Shown: piece by piece, positions 39,662-49,740 of the stretch
Numbering within the stretch: the first letter of the stretch is position 1
Layout of the letters: each line of letters starts with the position of its first letter
DNA from: Paenibacillus sp. P25
GTDB taxonomy: Bacteria; Bacillota; Bacilli; Paenibacillales; NBRC-103111
Length of the DNA stretch: 64,000 nucleotides
NCBI GenBank assembly: GCA_024704175.1
Contig: CP085629.1
Coordinates: 7,128,001-7,192,000, forward strand
Direction: 5' to 3'
Notes under the pieces: generated by a model
The model's input: the letters and a program-made list of their open reading frames with translations, nothing else
The model's database searches: none
What the model was told of the DNA's origin: nothing
Translations under genes and position numbers: made by a program

Positions 39662-41051
39662 TCACCTCCTTTCAGCCGACAGTCGCGGCTCGGAAAGCCG
39701 GCTCGGGCGGAACCGCATCCTGTAATACACGAGTAATCCCGCGTGAAGGATGAGGAAGCCTAAAAACACGTTGGCGAACATCCCGGCGTTCGCGCCGGCG
39801 GCGAGCGGATTCCAGCCGGGCGCATCCATCTCGAGCAGCAAGCCGTAGACGCTCGCGGCCATGCCGCCGACGATAAAATTCGTTAACGTGACCAGCCCCA
39901 TACCGACGCCGGCTTGCTCCTTCGACAACGTCTTGGACAGCGAGTTGGAGACGGCGACTTGGATGAACGTCTGGCCGACGTTGCCGAAGATCAGGAAGAG
40001 CGGAATCGTCCAAACGGGCGCCGCGCCGGACAACGCGGCGAGCAGCGCGAAACAGAGCATCAGCGGCCCGGATGCGAGCGTGTACAAGCGGGCGTCCCCT
40101 CTCCGGTCCGCCAGCTTCCCGCCGGTGCGGCTTAGCAAGGATGAAGCGACGGCGGCCGGCACGAGCGCAAAGCCGATCCATTCGGAGTCCAGCCCGTAGA
40201 CGTCGGCGAGTAGTACCGGAGGCAATAACGCCATGCCGGTTGCGACGCAGGAAATCAGGGCCGTTATCGCCAGACCGCTCGAGTAGCTCCGGTTCCGGAA
40301 GACCGCCGGCTGCACGAACGGTTCGGATGCGGCCGCAAGCCGCCAAACGAGCAGGGTCAGCATCAGGGCCGGCCGCCGCGAACAACCACCCCGACAAATA
40401 GGTCGCGCCGAGCAGCGCGAGCGCGACCGTCGCGGCAAGCGGCGCGCCTCCGGGCCAATCGAGCTTCCCGGGATTCGAGGAGGGTTCGTCGTTCACGTAT
40501 TTTCGGAAAAACGGCACCAACGCCAAAACGAGGACGGGTGGCACGAACAGCCATCGCCAATCCAGGACGGCGAGCAGCGCCGCGCCCACGACGGGTCCGA
40601 GCGCGGTGCCGAGCGCCAAGCCGGTGGCGGTCATGCTTATCGCCCCGCCTCGCCGCTCCGGCGGAAAGTAACGGATCGGAATGAGCATCGCCGCCGCCGG
40701 GACGACCGCCGCGCCGGACGCCTGCAGGAGTCGGCCGGCCAATGCTTGCCAAAATACCGTCGACGCAAAGCCGACCAGCGAGCCGACGGCGAACGCGATC
40801 AGCCCGAACGTAAGCAGATTTTTCAGCCGGTATCGGTTCGCCAGCTTCCCGTAGACGACGCTTCCAATCGCATAAACGAGAAGATAACCGGAGGAAAGCC
40901 AGCTTGCCTGAGCCAAGTCGATTTGAAACTCCGCTCTCAGTTCCGGCAGCACGATGTTAAACGTGAACACGCTCATCGCGCTGAAGACGGCGGTGAACAG
41001 CATGACGCGCATGATGCGCCGACCGGCGAGTTCTTTTGAAGACACCTGCAT
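39662..41051 (-). CDS. MFS drug exporter (DHA2-like)
   Basis: Multidrug-type major facilitator of about 463 residues. Motif A-like GYLLVYAIGSVVYGKLANRY, motif C-like GLALGTALGPVVGAALL and an aromatic-rich membrane pattern resemble TetA(L)/QacA-type exporters. The start is ATG 41051 (MQVSSKELAGRRIMR); a break near 40365 divides the central loop from the second half. It is transcribed after its TetR regulator and behind a 20-bp operator at 41079-41098, so inducible drug efflux is inferred. The substrate is unknown. Confidence 0.87.
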
Positions 41052-41078
41052 GAGGACAACATCCTTTCATCTCATTGT

Positions 41079-41098
41079 TTGTAAGTACTAACTTACAA
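41079..41098. promoter_or_regulatory. TetR operator, copy 1 (before MFS gene)
   Basis: TTGTAAGTACTAACTTACAA: 8-bp inverted arms TTGTAAGT/ACTTACAA with a 4-base spacer. It sits 28 bases upstream of the MFS start. Confidence 0.8.
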
Positions 41099-41114
41099 TT
41101 CGTACAAGAAAAAA

Positions 41115-41700
41115 CTAGGGAGCCAGCGCCCTAGCGAAAAGATCGACGCTCCGCTCGATAAACGTGTCGAGTGTAACGTCCGAATTCGACTTCTCCATCA
41201 AGTTGCTGCTGAACGCCCCCAAATTCATCCACATGAACGACATGGCCGTAATTTCCGGATCGATAGAGGCGATTTTCCCTTGTTCAAGGAGCGTCGAGAA
41301 ATAGTTCGTCAACAGCGGCTTCAGTTGGACCGGATGCTGCGAAGCGTGCTTGCGCACTTCCTCGGGCAGGCGGTCGCCGCCCTTATGCACGATATCCAGC
41401 GGCTTCCGGTTCCGGTTCATGATCGTATGATACGTCCGTCCGATCAACAGCAGGTCCGTCCGCACGTCCCACGTCAGCCGCTCGTTGAACAGCTTCGTCA
41501 TATCGCCGGCGTAATGGTACCGTTCGAACGCGGCGATGAGCAGCGCCTGTTTGCTGCCGAAATGCCGAAACAGTGTCACTTCACTGACTCCGGCCGCGGC
41601 TGGCGATCTCCTTCGTCGTCGTCCCGTCGTACCCTTGCTCCGCAATCAGGTCGATCGCCGCCAATATCAACTTATCGCCGGTGCTCACCGTTTGGTTCAC
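41115..41700 (-). CDS. TetR-family repressor of the MFS exporter
   Basis: About 195 residues. The N terminus MNQTVSTGDKLILAAIDLIA and EQGYDGTTTKEIASR run into GVSEVTLFRHFGSKQALL after an extra G near 41592, together forming a standard TetR helix-turn-helix. The start is GTG 41700 behind CAGGAACG. Copies of a 20-bp operator lie in front of both this gene and the MFS gene, so it very probably represses both. The C-terminal domain is family-specific and the inducer is unknown. Confidence 0.88.
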
Positions 41701-41722
41701 GATTCGTTCCTGCCTTTTTGTT

Positions 41723-41742
41723 TTGTTAGTACTTACTTACAT
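41723..41742. promoter_or_regulatory. TetR operator, copy 2 (before tetR)
   Basis: TTGTTAGTACTTACTTACAT matches the operator at 41079-41098 in 17 of 20 positions and lies 22 bases upstream of the tetR GTG. Confidence 0.75.
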
Positions 41743-41777
41743 GCAATATACACAAATGGAATCGCGCTGTCAAGTCC

Positions 41778-41828
41778 TTATAATGTTACGGCAATCAACA
41801 GTGCGGCAATACCTGCCGTAAAACTCAT
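41778..41828 (-). CDS. Possible 16-residue hydrophobic micropeptide
   Basis: ATG 41828 reads MSFTAGIAALLIAVTL and stops at TAA. GCGGAGG lies 5 bases before the ATG, and an AT-rich TATTTAAATAAT stretch that could serve as a -10 lies upstream. The peptide is almost wholly hydrophobic, so it could be a small membrane peptide. With only 16 codons, chance cannot be excluded; no family is recognised. Confidence 0.35.
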   Translation of the reverse strand: MSFTAGIAALLIAVTL

Positions 41829-42127
41829 AGTAACCTCCGCTTCCCGCGAGTTTTCCTATTATTTAAATAGATGGAAAAAGAACCCGAAATGTTGCAGCCC
41901 TCATGTCCCACTCATCCCCAACCTCTGAATGAACAAATAAAATTATGTCAATAGTATGGTTGACAAATCAGAGTTTTCCTTTCATTGTCCGGAGCGCGGG
42001 TTTGATTTACGATAAATATGCAGCGGACGATATCCGCCGCTCGATAAAGAAAGCGATTTTATAAGAAAACCTCTATCGAGGCCTTTTCAAAGATGAGCGA
42101 CCGCGATCTAAAGGTAGGTTTTCTTGG

Positions 42128-42179
42128 TACAGAAAGTCGCAGCCCGCTTTAATGCTTTAGTGGACTTAAACTTTCTGTA
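42128..42179. promoter_or_regulatory. Inverted repeat in the mtlA leader
   Basis: TACAGAAAGT (42128-42137) and ACTTTCTGTA (42170-42179) are perfect 10-bp inverted arms 32 bases apart, about 100 bases before mtlA. It may form an RNA stem or bind a regulator. Confidence 0.45.
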
Positions 42180-42277
42180 ACGTTAAAATCGGGGCTGATC
42201 GTTTCAGGACATCTTCATAAGGTGAATGGAACCGGAGAGTATCCCGATTCATTTTTTAGGGAACAGGGGATCCGAAT

Positions 42278-43751
42278 ATGGAACAGGTAAAAAGCAATTC
42301 GGCAAGCAGGCGATATTCGGGTAGGCGTTCAGAAGTTCGGCCGTTTCCTCAGCGGGATGGTCATGCCGAATATCGGCGCATTTATCGCTTGGGGCATCAT
42401 TACGGCGCTATTCATCCCGACGGGGTGGATTCCGAATGCCTATTTGGCGAAACTTGTCGATCCGACGATCAAATATTTGCTTCCGTCGCTGATCGGATAC
42501 ACGGGCGGAACGATGGTGCACAAGCAGCGCGGCGGCGTCATCGGTGCCTTGATGACGATGGGGATAATCGTGGGTACGGATATCCCGATGTTCCTCGGGG
42601 CCATGATCTGCGGACCGCTCGCGGCATGGGTACTGAAGCAGTTCGACCGGTCCGTGGAAGGGAAAATCAAGTCCGGCTTCGAGATGCTGGTCAACAACTT
42701 CTCGCTCGGCATTATCGGCGCGATTCTGGCGCTCATTTCTTACTCCGGCGTAGGCCCGGTCATCGAGCAGATCACGAAGCTACTCTCGGCCGGCGTGCAG
42801 TTCCTGGTGCATCATAATCTCATTCCGCTGGCGAACATCATCATTGAACCGGCTAAAATTTTGTTCCTGAACAACGCAATCAACCACGGCGTGCTCAGCC
42901 CGATCGCACTGGACGAAGCGTCCCGTACGGGTAAATCGATTCTGTTCATGCTGGAATCCAACCCGGGTCCGGGGCTCGGCATCCTGCTCGCTTACATCCT
43001 GGCGGGACGCGGCTCTGCGAAGCAATCGGCGCCGGGGGCGGCGATCATTCATTTCTTCGGCGGGATTCACGAGATTTACTTCCCGTACATCCTGATGAAT
43101 CCGCGTCTGATCCTGGCGGCGATCGCCGGCGGCGTGGTGGGGACGTTCACGTTCTCGATGTTCGGAGCGGGTCTTGTTGCACCTCCTTCGCCGGGCAGTA
43201 TCTTCGCTTACATCGCAATGGCGCCGAAGGGCGGTCTGCTGCCTGCGCTTAGCGGCGTACTTACGGCCGGCGTAGTCTCCTTCCTCGTAGCGGCTCCGTC
43301 GCTGAAGGCAAGCAAGAAAGGCGCGGAAGACGACGACTTGGAGCAAGCGGCTTCGCGCATGAAAGAAATGAAAGCGGCAGGCGCACCGGCGGCGGCGAAA
43401 GCGGCGGTGTCGGATGCAGGCATTCAAGCGGCCGTCGCTTCCGCAGAGACGCAGCACGAAGTGGTCAAAGCGAAGGAAGACGTGCACAAGATCGTCTTCT
43501 CCTGCGACGCCGGCATGGGCTCGAGTGCGATGGGAGCCTCCATCCTGCGCAAGAAAATGAAAGCGGCCGGTTCGAACATTACCGTCATCAACACGGCGAT
43601 CAGCGAAATTCCCGCCGATGCGGATATTGTCATCACGCATAAGTCCCTGACCGACCGGGCGCGTCGTCAGGCGCCGCAAGCGGAACATATCTCCATCGAT
43701 AATTTCCTGAAGAGCCCGGAATACGACGAGCTCGTTGAACGGCTTACCTGA
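42278..43751 (+). CDS. mtlA: PTS mannitol transporter subunit IICB
   Basis: Imports mannitol and phosphorylates it to mannitol-1-phosphate at the membrane. About 491 codons. The EIIC domain spans about residues 15-340, with NNAINHGVLSP and GGIHEIYFPYIL; an Ala/Lys linker follows; the EIIB domain after about 395 has the phosphocysteine in FSCDAGMGSSAMGAS. Start ATG 42278 behind ACAGGGGA. A frame break near 42320 falls before VQKFGRFLSGMVMPNIGAF. No EIIA domain is attached; mtlF supplies it. Confidence 0.94.
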
Positions 43752-43779
43752 TTATTGTCCTTACCATCTTAGGTCGCTG

Positions 43780-43803
43780 ACGCTGGAGTGTCTTCTCCGG
43801 CGT
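43780..43803 (+). terminator. Hairpin between mtlA and mtlR
   Basis: ACGCTGGAG and CTCCGGCGT pair over 9 bp (one G-U) around TGTCTT. With no T run it is more likely an mRNA 3'-protection hairpin or partial terminator that raises mtlA over downstream genes. Confidence 0.5.
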
Positions 43804-43836
43804 AAGGGCCATTCTATCGTTTAGGAAGGTTTGCCC

Positions 43837-45909
43837 ATGAACATATCCAGCCGAACCCGCCAAATCCTCGAGCTTCTGCTTCGGAGCGACCGTGATCTCA
43901 CCGCGGCGGAGATTGCAGCCCGCATCCGGGTCAGTTCACGAACCGTGCACCGTGAGCTGGCTTCGGCCGAGGGGTTCCTGCGGGCGCAGGGCATTCAGCC
44001 GCTGAAGAAATCCGGCTCCGGCATCCGGTCGCAGGGCGATAAGGCGGGGCTGGAGAAACTCCGCCGCATGGTGTATACGTCGGAGGAGGCGGAGCTGACG
44101 CCGGAAGAAAGGCAGATTTATATCGTTTGCCGGCTCGTGGAGAACGCAGAGCCTGTTAAGCTGTTTGCTTTGGCGCATGATCTGAAGGTAACCGTGCCGA
44201 CCGTCAGCGGAGATTTGGATGAGCTGGAGGGCTGGGTGCGCAAATTCGGCGTAACGCTGGTCCGCAAAAGAGGCTACGGCGTCGAGCTGTCCGGCGGGGA
44301 GGAACAGCCGCGGGGTACAATCCGGCAGCCTGATCAAGCTGAGGCTGGACGACGCGGAGCTGATTGAGAGCCGGGAAGACCGGCCGGTTCACCCGCTCGA
44401 CCGGAAGCTGTTCGAGCTGGCGGGCAAGGCGCATATAGCGGAGATCGAGAGCGTCCTCTGGGACTGGGAAGAGCAGTGGACCGGCCGGCTCAGCGAGAGC
44501 GCCTATACCGATTTGCTGATCCGGCTTGCGATCGCATTGCAGCGGATTCGGGCGGGAAGGACCGTAGGCGATCCGGGGGCGGAGGCTCCGGGCAAGGCGC
44601 GGTGGCGCCGGAGGATGAAGGCGATGCCCGGCGGCTCACGGAGCCGCTGTCGGTACGGATGGGCGTTTCCTTCCCTCCGGCCGAGACGGCATACCTGGCG
44701 GAGCTGCTCGATGCGGCCAGGCGGCAGGACCTGTCGTCCCTGCCGGGGGACGATCTGGCGCTGTCGGCGGCGGTTCGAACACTCATCCGGCATGTGCAGC
44801 TTGCGATGGGTGTCGATTTCAGCGAGGACCGATCCCTGCGGGACGGGTTATTCGATCATATGAAAGCGGCCGTACAGCGGCTGAACGACGGCCTGCGGAT
44901 CCGCAACCCGCCGCTGGAGCAGATCCACAGGGATTACAGCGGCCTGTTCGGCGTCGTGCGCGAAGCGGCCGATGCCGCGCTTCCCGAGCTGGAGGTGCCG
45001 GATGAAGAAGTCGGATTCCTCGTCATGCATTTCGGGGCGTCGCTGGAGAGACTGAAGCAGCTGCGCCGCCATGTGCGGGCTGTCGTGGTGTGCACCAGCG
45101 GCATCGGCTCCTCGAAGATGCTGCAAATCCGGCTGCAGAAGGAGTCGCCGCAGGTAGAAATCGTCGATCGCGCTTCGTGGTATGAGGCGTCCCGGATTCC
45201 GGAGGACAACTATGATTTCATCATATCGACCATTGACCTGCCGCTGGAGCCTTCGCAGTACATGAAGGTCAGCCCCTGCTCCCGCAGGAGGAAGTAGACG
45301 GGTCGCGGACATTCATCAGGGACAGAGCGGCGGCGGGGAAAGACTTGGGCTCAATGGAAGGCGAAGCGGGGTCGCCTCCCGGTCCGGCTTCGAGCAGCTC
45401 ATCAGCCTGCGAAAGACGCTGGATGAGATCGTCCGCCTGGTCGAGCAGTTCAAAGTCGTCCGCATCCGGGATGACAGCGGCGGCCTCCCCGGGATCCTGG
45501 GGAAGCCTGCCGGTATGAACAGGAAGCGGGCGTGCTGACCGACGCATCCCGGGTCACCGAACAGCTTCTGCAGCGCGAGCAAAGCGGCGACCAGATGCTT
45601 CCGGGTACCGCCCTCGCCTTGTTCCATACCCGCAGCCCGGACGTGAAGCGGCCGTCCCTGTCGCTTTACCGGCTGACGCGACCGCTTGCCATGGGTACGG
45701 CGCCGCCCTCGAGCCTGAGCCGGTTTTTGCTCATGCTGGCCCCACGGAACCTGGCTAAGGAAAGCCTGGAGGTGCTCAGCGAGATCAGCGCGATGCTGCT
45801 CGACGAGGAGATGATCGAGTCGCTTGAAGACGGAGACGAAGTATCGATCCGGAACTATTTGACGGCGAACCTGAGGGCCTTTTTCCATACGAAAACAGAA
45901 AGCGAGTGA
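43837..45909 (+). CDS. mtlR: PTS-controlled mannitol operon activator MtlR
   Basis: Transcription activator of the mannitol operon, about 691 codons, the usual MtlR length. N-terminal helix-turn-helix (LTAAEIAARIRVSSRTVHREL), second wHTH, PRD domains (HVQLAMGVDF and HRDYSGLFGVV), EIIB-like domain with Cys in VVVCTSGIGSSKM, and EIIA-like domain with His in ALALFHTRSPDV. Phosphorylation of PRD, Cys and His residues by PTS proteins is known to set MtlR activity. Start ATG 43837 behind AGGAAGG. At least four frame breaks (near 44315, 44610, 45275 and 45370, probably another near 45525) interrupt it; the domains continue through them. Confidence 0.92.
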
Positions 45910-45916
45910 AGAGAAC

Positions 45917-46354
45917 ATGAGTATCCTTTCCGCAGATAAAGTGAAGTTGAATGTAACGGTCAAAGATAAATATGAGGTGATCCGTCTGGCCGGCCAGCTG
46001 CTGGTGAATGCCGGACACGCCGAGCCGAGCTATATCGACAGCATGATCGAGCGCGAAAACTCGCTGTCCACCTACATGGGCGGCGGGCTTGCGATTCCGC
46101 ACGGAACGAGCGAATCCAAAGGAACGATCAAGTCCACCGGCCTGTCCATCGTGCAGGTGCCGGAAGGCGTCGATTTTGGCGAAGGCAATATCGCGCATCT
46201 CGTTATCGGCATTGCGGCGGTCGGCGACGATCATCTGGACATCCTGACGAACGTTGCGATGATTTGTTCCGATGACGACAACCTGGAGCGGATTCTGAAA
46301 GCATCGACTCCGGAAGAAATGATCGAAATCTTCGAGAGCGGGATGGAAGAATAA
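45917..46354 (+). CDS. mtlF: PTS mannitol-specific EIIA component
   Basis: Cytoplasmic phosphocarrier that passes phosphate from HPr to MtlA. Intact at 145 residues. The phosphorylated His is His62 in GLAIPHGTSESK; the second conserved His is in VGDDHLDIL. It starts at ATG 45917, 7 bases after the mtlR stop, and ends on the first base of mtlD, so the genes are translationally coupled. Confidence 0.96.
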   Translation: MSILSADKVKLNVTVKDKYEVIRLAGQLLVNAGHAEPSYIDSMIERENSLSTYMGGGLAIPHGTSESKGTIKSTGLSIVQVPEGVDFGEGNIAHLVIGIAAVGDDHLDILTNVAMICSDDDNLERILKASTPEEMIEIFESGMEE

Positions 46355-47508
46355 TGAAGGCCGTACATTTTGGCGCGGGCAACATCGGACGGGGCTTCAT
46401 CGGACTGCTGCTTTCACAGTCCGGCTATGAGGTGATTTTCTCCGATGTGAACCGGACACTGGTGGAAGAGCTGCAGCGGCGCGGCGAATATACGGTAACG
46501 CTGGCGGATGACGCCGAGCGGCGCTGCAGGTCAAGGGCGTTACGGCCATCGACGGGACGAACCTGGATACCGTTGCGGCCGCTGTGGCGGAGGCCGATCT
46601 GGTGACGACCGCTGTCGGCGTGGGCATCCTGAAGCATATTGCTGCAGGCATCGCCCGGGGATCGAGCAGCGCATCGCTAATGGTGCGGGCAAGCTGCATG
46701 TGATCGCCTGCGAGAATGCAATCGGCGGCAAAGCACCCAGCTGAGGGAGCATGTGTACGGGCACCTGGATGAAGCGGTCCGGGCGCAGGCTGACACAACG
46801 GTAGCGTTCCCCGATGCGGCTGTGGACCGGATCGTTCCGATCCAGCACCACGAAGATCCGCTGGCGGTGACGGTGGAGCCGTTCTACGAATGGGTCGTCG
46901 ACGCTTCGGCCATGTTCCCGGGCTACAAGCCGGTGGAAGGCGTCCATTACGTCGAGAACCTTGTCCCTTACATCGAGCGCAAGCTGTTTACGGTAAATAC
47001 GGGCCACTGTGCCGCCGCTTATATCGGCGACCTCCAAGGCTACGAGACGATCCAGCAGGCGATGGCCGACGAAAGCATCGTCAGCGAAGTCAAGGCGGCG
47101 CTGCACGAAACGGGTGCCGTGCTGGTCGGCCGTTACGGCTTCGATCAAGCGGAGCATAACGCGTATATTGCGAAAATCATCGGCCGCTTCCGTAATCCCC
47201 ATTTGACCGACGAAGTGACGCGCGTGGGCCGTTCGCCGATCCGGAAGCTGTCCCCGAACGACCGTCTAGTTAGACCTGCCTTGCAGGCGTATGAAACGGG
47301 CATCGAGCCGAAGCAACTGGCGAGAGTAATGGCCGCGGCGCTGCGCTTCGATTACCCGGAGGATCCGGAATCGGCCGAGCTGCAGCAGGCGATCCGGGAG
47401 CAAGGCGTCCAGCGTGCGGTGGCGCAGATTACTTCTATTCCGGAGGATCATCCGGTAAACCGGCTGATTTTGGCGAACTATGAACAGATGGGCGCTGAAC
47501 GCTCTTAA
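46354..47508 (+). CDS. mtlD: Mannitol-1-phosphate 5-dehydrogenase
   Basis: Oxidises mannitol-1-phosphate to fructose-6-phosphate with NAD. About 385 codons, normal for MtlD. The N-terminal Rossmann motif is HFGAGNIGRGFIGLLL; the C-terminal domain includes NTGHCAAAYIG, where the Lys/His region of the long-chain dehydrogenases lies. Three breaks interrupt the first third: a lost G near 46520, a lost C in a C run near 46650, and two extra A near 46727. The rest is open. Start ATG 46354 overlaps the mtlF stop by one base. Confidence 0.94.
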
Positions 47509-47610
47509 ATATAGAAGAGAAGGCAGGACGCGGATCGAAGCCGCCTGAGAGCGACCCGCGGCGGCCTGCCGTCCTGACGGGAACATTCAGGACAGGGAGG
47601 AGAACATATT

Positions 47611-49328
47611 ATGGCGAGTATACTGACAGGCGTCGCCGCCTCTCCCGGGATTGCCATTGCGAAGGCGTTCCGGTTTGCGAATAAGGAGCATATTCCGCAA
47701 AGGCAGTCGGTCGCCGATCCGGAGGCGGAAGCCGCAAGATTCCGGCAAGCGGTGGAGAAGGCCAAGGGCGAAATCGAGGAAATCCGAGTGCTGACCGAGC
47801 AAAGACTGGGTGCGCAGAAGGCGGAGATTTTCGAGGCGCATCTGTTTTTACTGGAAGATCCCGAGCTGATCGACGCAGTACTGGATAAAATCGCGGACGA
47901 GGGAATAAACGCCGAATTTGCGCTTTACGAAGTAACGGCGGACGTCGTTCAAATGCTTCAGGAGATGGATAACGAGCTCGTCCGCGAACGCGCGGCCGAT
48001 GTGAAGGATATCTCCGGAAGGATCATGAGCCACTTGATCGGCCGGCCCTACGCCACTTTGTCCGGCATTTCCGAGGAGGTCATCGTCATTGCGGAAGACC
48101 TGACGCCTTCGGATACGGCGCAGCTCGATTTGAACTATATCCGCGGCTTCGTGACCGAAATCGGCGACCGCACGTCGCATTCCGCTATTATGGCGCGTTC
48201 GCTGGAGATCCCGGCCGTGGTCGGTGCAGGGAGCGCGGCGGCCTCTATCCCGGACGGCGTCGTCGTGATTCTGGATGCGACGGAGGGGAAGCTCATCGTG
48301 GATCCTTCCGAGCAAGAGCTGGAGGAATACCGCGGGAAGAAAGAGCGCTACGAGGAGCGCCGCGCGCAGCTGAAGCAGCTGGCGAAGCGACCCTCCGCTT
48401 CGGCGGACGGCGTATCCTTGGAGCTTGCGGCCAACATCGGCGGCTGTCGAAGATCTGGCAAAGGTACTGGAGAACGGCGCCGACGGAGTGGGCCTGTTCC
48501 GCACGGAGTTCCTGTACATGGGGCGGAGCTCGCTTCCGACGGAAGAAGAGCAGTACCAGATCTACAAGCATGTGCTGGAGAAATTAAACGGCAAGCGCGT
48601 CGTCATCCGTACGCTCGACATCGGCGGGGACAAAGAGCCGCCGTACCTGGAGCCGCCGAAGGAAAGCAACCCGTTCCTCGGTCTCCGCGCCCTGCGGCTT
48701 TGTCTGGACCGGCAGGAGATATTCCGTACCCAGCTGCGGGCTCTGCTGCGGGCGAGCACGGCGGGCAAGCTGAACATCATGTTTCCGATGATCGCGGTCC
48801 TAAGCGAGCTGACTGAAGCGAAACGCATCCTGGAAGAAGAGCGCGCCAAGCTGCAGCAGGAAGGCATCGAGGTGGCGGGTAACATCGAAGTCGGGATGAT
48901 GATCGAAATTCCGGCCGCGGCGCTGAACGCGGACGCCTTTGCCAAGGAAGTTGATTTCTTCAGCATCGGTACGAACGACCTGATCCAATATACAATGGCG
49001 GCCGATCGGATGAACGAATCCGTGGCCTATCTGTACCAGCCTTATCACCCGTCGATCCTGAGACTGGTGAATATGGTGATTCAAGCGGCTGACCGGGCCG
49101 GCATCTGGACCGGCATGTGCGGCGAGATGGCGGGGACCAGGCGGCGATTCCGCGCTGCTCGGCATGGGCCTCCATGAATTCAGCATGAGCGCCTCCTCCG
49201 TTCTGCCGGCACGCGAGCTGGTCGGCCGTTTGTCCAAGAAAGAATGGGAGACGCTGGCGCAAGAAGCGCTGGCCATGGGAACACAGGAAGAAGTCAAACA
49301 ATTCGTTGAACAAAGGAGTGCATTCTAA
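47611..49328 (+). CDS. ptsI: PTS enzyme I (PEP-protein phosphotransferase)
   Basis: First phosphotransfer step of all PTS sugars: takes phosphate from PEP and gives it to HPr. About 572 codons. The active-site His is in GDRTSHSAIMARS; the PEP-binding domain carries GADGVGLFRTEFLYM, GTNDLIQYTMAADR and Cys in GMCGEMAG. Start ATG 47611 behind GGGAGGAGA. Breaks: an extra G near 48437 and a second near 49135, before LLGMGLHEFSMSASS. The stop overlaps the ATG of ptsH by one base. In many Firmicutes ptsH precedes ptsI elsewhere; here the order is reversed and both follow mtlD. Confidence 0.95.
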
Positions 49329-49591
49329 TGCTGTCACAAACTTATACCGTCCTTCATCCGTCCGGATTTCATGCGCGTCCGACGAAGCTGTTCGTCCATG
49401 CGGCGACGCAGTTTCCTTGCAAGGTGAGCCTGATTAAGGGGACGAAAAAAATCAACGGCAAAAGCTCGCTCGGCGTGCTGGCCCTGGGACTGGCGAAGGG
49501 CGACGAGGTGACGCTCGAAGTCAGCGGGGAGCGCGAGGAAGAAGCGCTTCAGGAGCTCGGCGCGATGCTGACGAAGATTTACGAGGAATAG
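49328..49591 (+). CDS. ptsH: Phosphocarrier protein HPr
   Basis: Small PTS phosphocarrier, intact at 87 residues. His15 in SGFHARPTK is the catalytic site and Ser46 in INGKSSLGVL matches the regulatory Ser phosphorylated by HPr kinase in Firmicutes. The start is ATG 49328, overlapping the ptsI stop. A strong terminator follows, closing the mtlARFD-ptsI-ptsH unit. Confidence 0.96.
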   Translation: MLSQTYTVLHPSGFHARPTKLFVHAATQFPCKVSLIKGTKKINGKSSLGVLALGLAKGDEVTLEVSGEREEEALQELGAMLTKIYEE

Positions 49592-49614
49592 GCGGAACGA
49601 AATTCCAATATCAT

Positions 49615-49665
49615 GCCGGCGGCGGCCATGCGGAGAAGATCCGGGTGGCGCCGCCGGCTTTTTTT
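49615..49665 (+). terminator. Rho-independent terminator of the mtl-pts operon
   Basis: GCCGGCGGCG (49615-49624) pairs with CGCCGCCGGC (49649-49658) and is followed by seven T. Confidence 0.92.
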
Positions 49666-49676
49666 CGCTGCGCTTA

Positions 49677-49705
49677 TTGATGCGGCTTCCATAAGATGGT
49701 ATGAT
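49677..49705 (+). promoter_or_regulatory. Promoter of the tetR gene at 49741
   Basis: TTGATG (49677-49682), a 17-base spacer and TATGAT (49700-49705). The operator at 49711-49728 covers the expected transcription start. Confidence 0.75.
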
Positions 49706-49710
49706 CAAAT

Positions 49711-49728
49711 ACATACGCTACCGTATGT
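49711..49728. promoter_or_regulatory. TetR operator, copy 1
   Basis: ACATACGCTACCGTATGT: arms ACATACG and CGTATGT around a 4-base centre. It recurs with one change before the gene at 50347. Confidence 0.82.
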
Positions 49729-49740
49729 TTGAGGTGAACC

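Larger units (their letters stand above)
41743..42277. other. Intergenic region before mtlA
   Basis: About 535 bases with no conventional gene. It holds a 16-codon minus-strand ORF with a good ribosome binding site (41778-41828), a TTGACA hexamer at 41960 with a poor -10 partner, and a 10-bp inverted repeat at 42128-42179. I did not find a convincing MtlR or CcpA site. Confidence 0.6.

Noticed and set aside
41956..42062. Two short overlapping reading frames starting MVDKSEFSFHCPERG and ending ADDIRRSIKKAIL
   Set aside because: No ribosome binding site, no family match, and a frame break is needed to join them; treated as chance or an unrecognisable relic.
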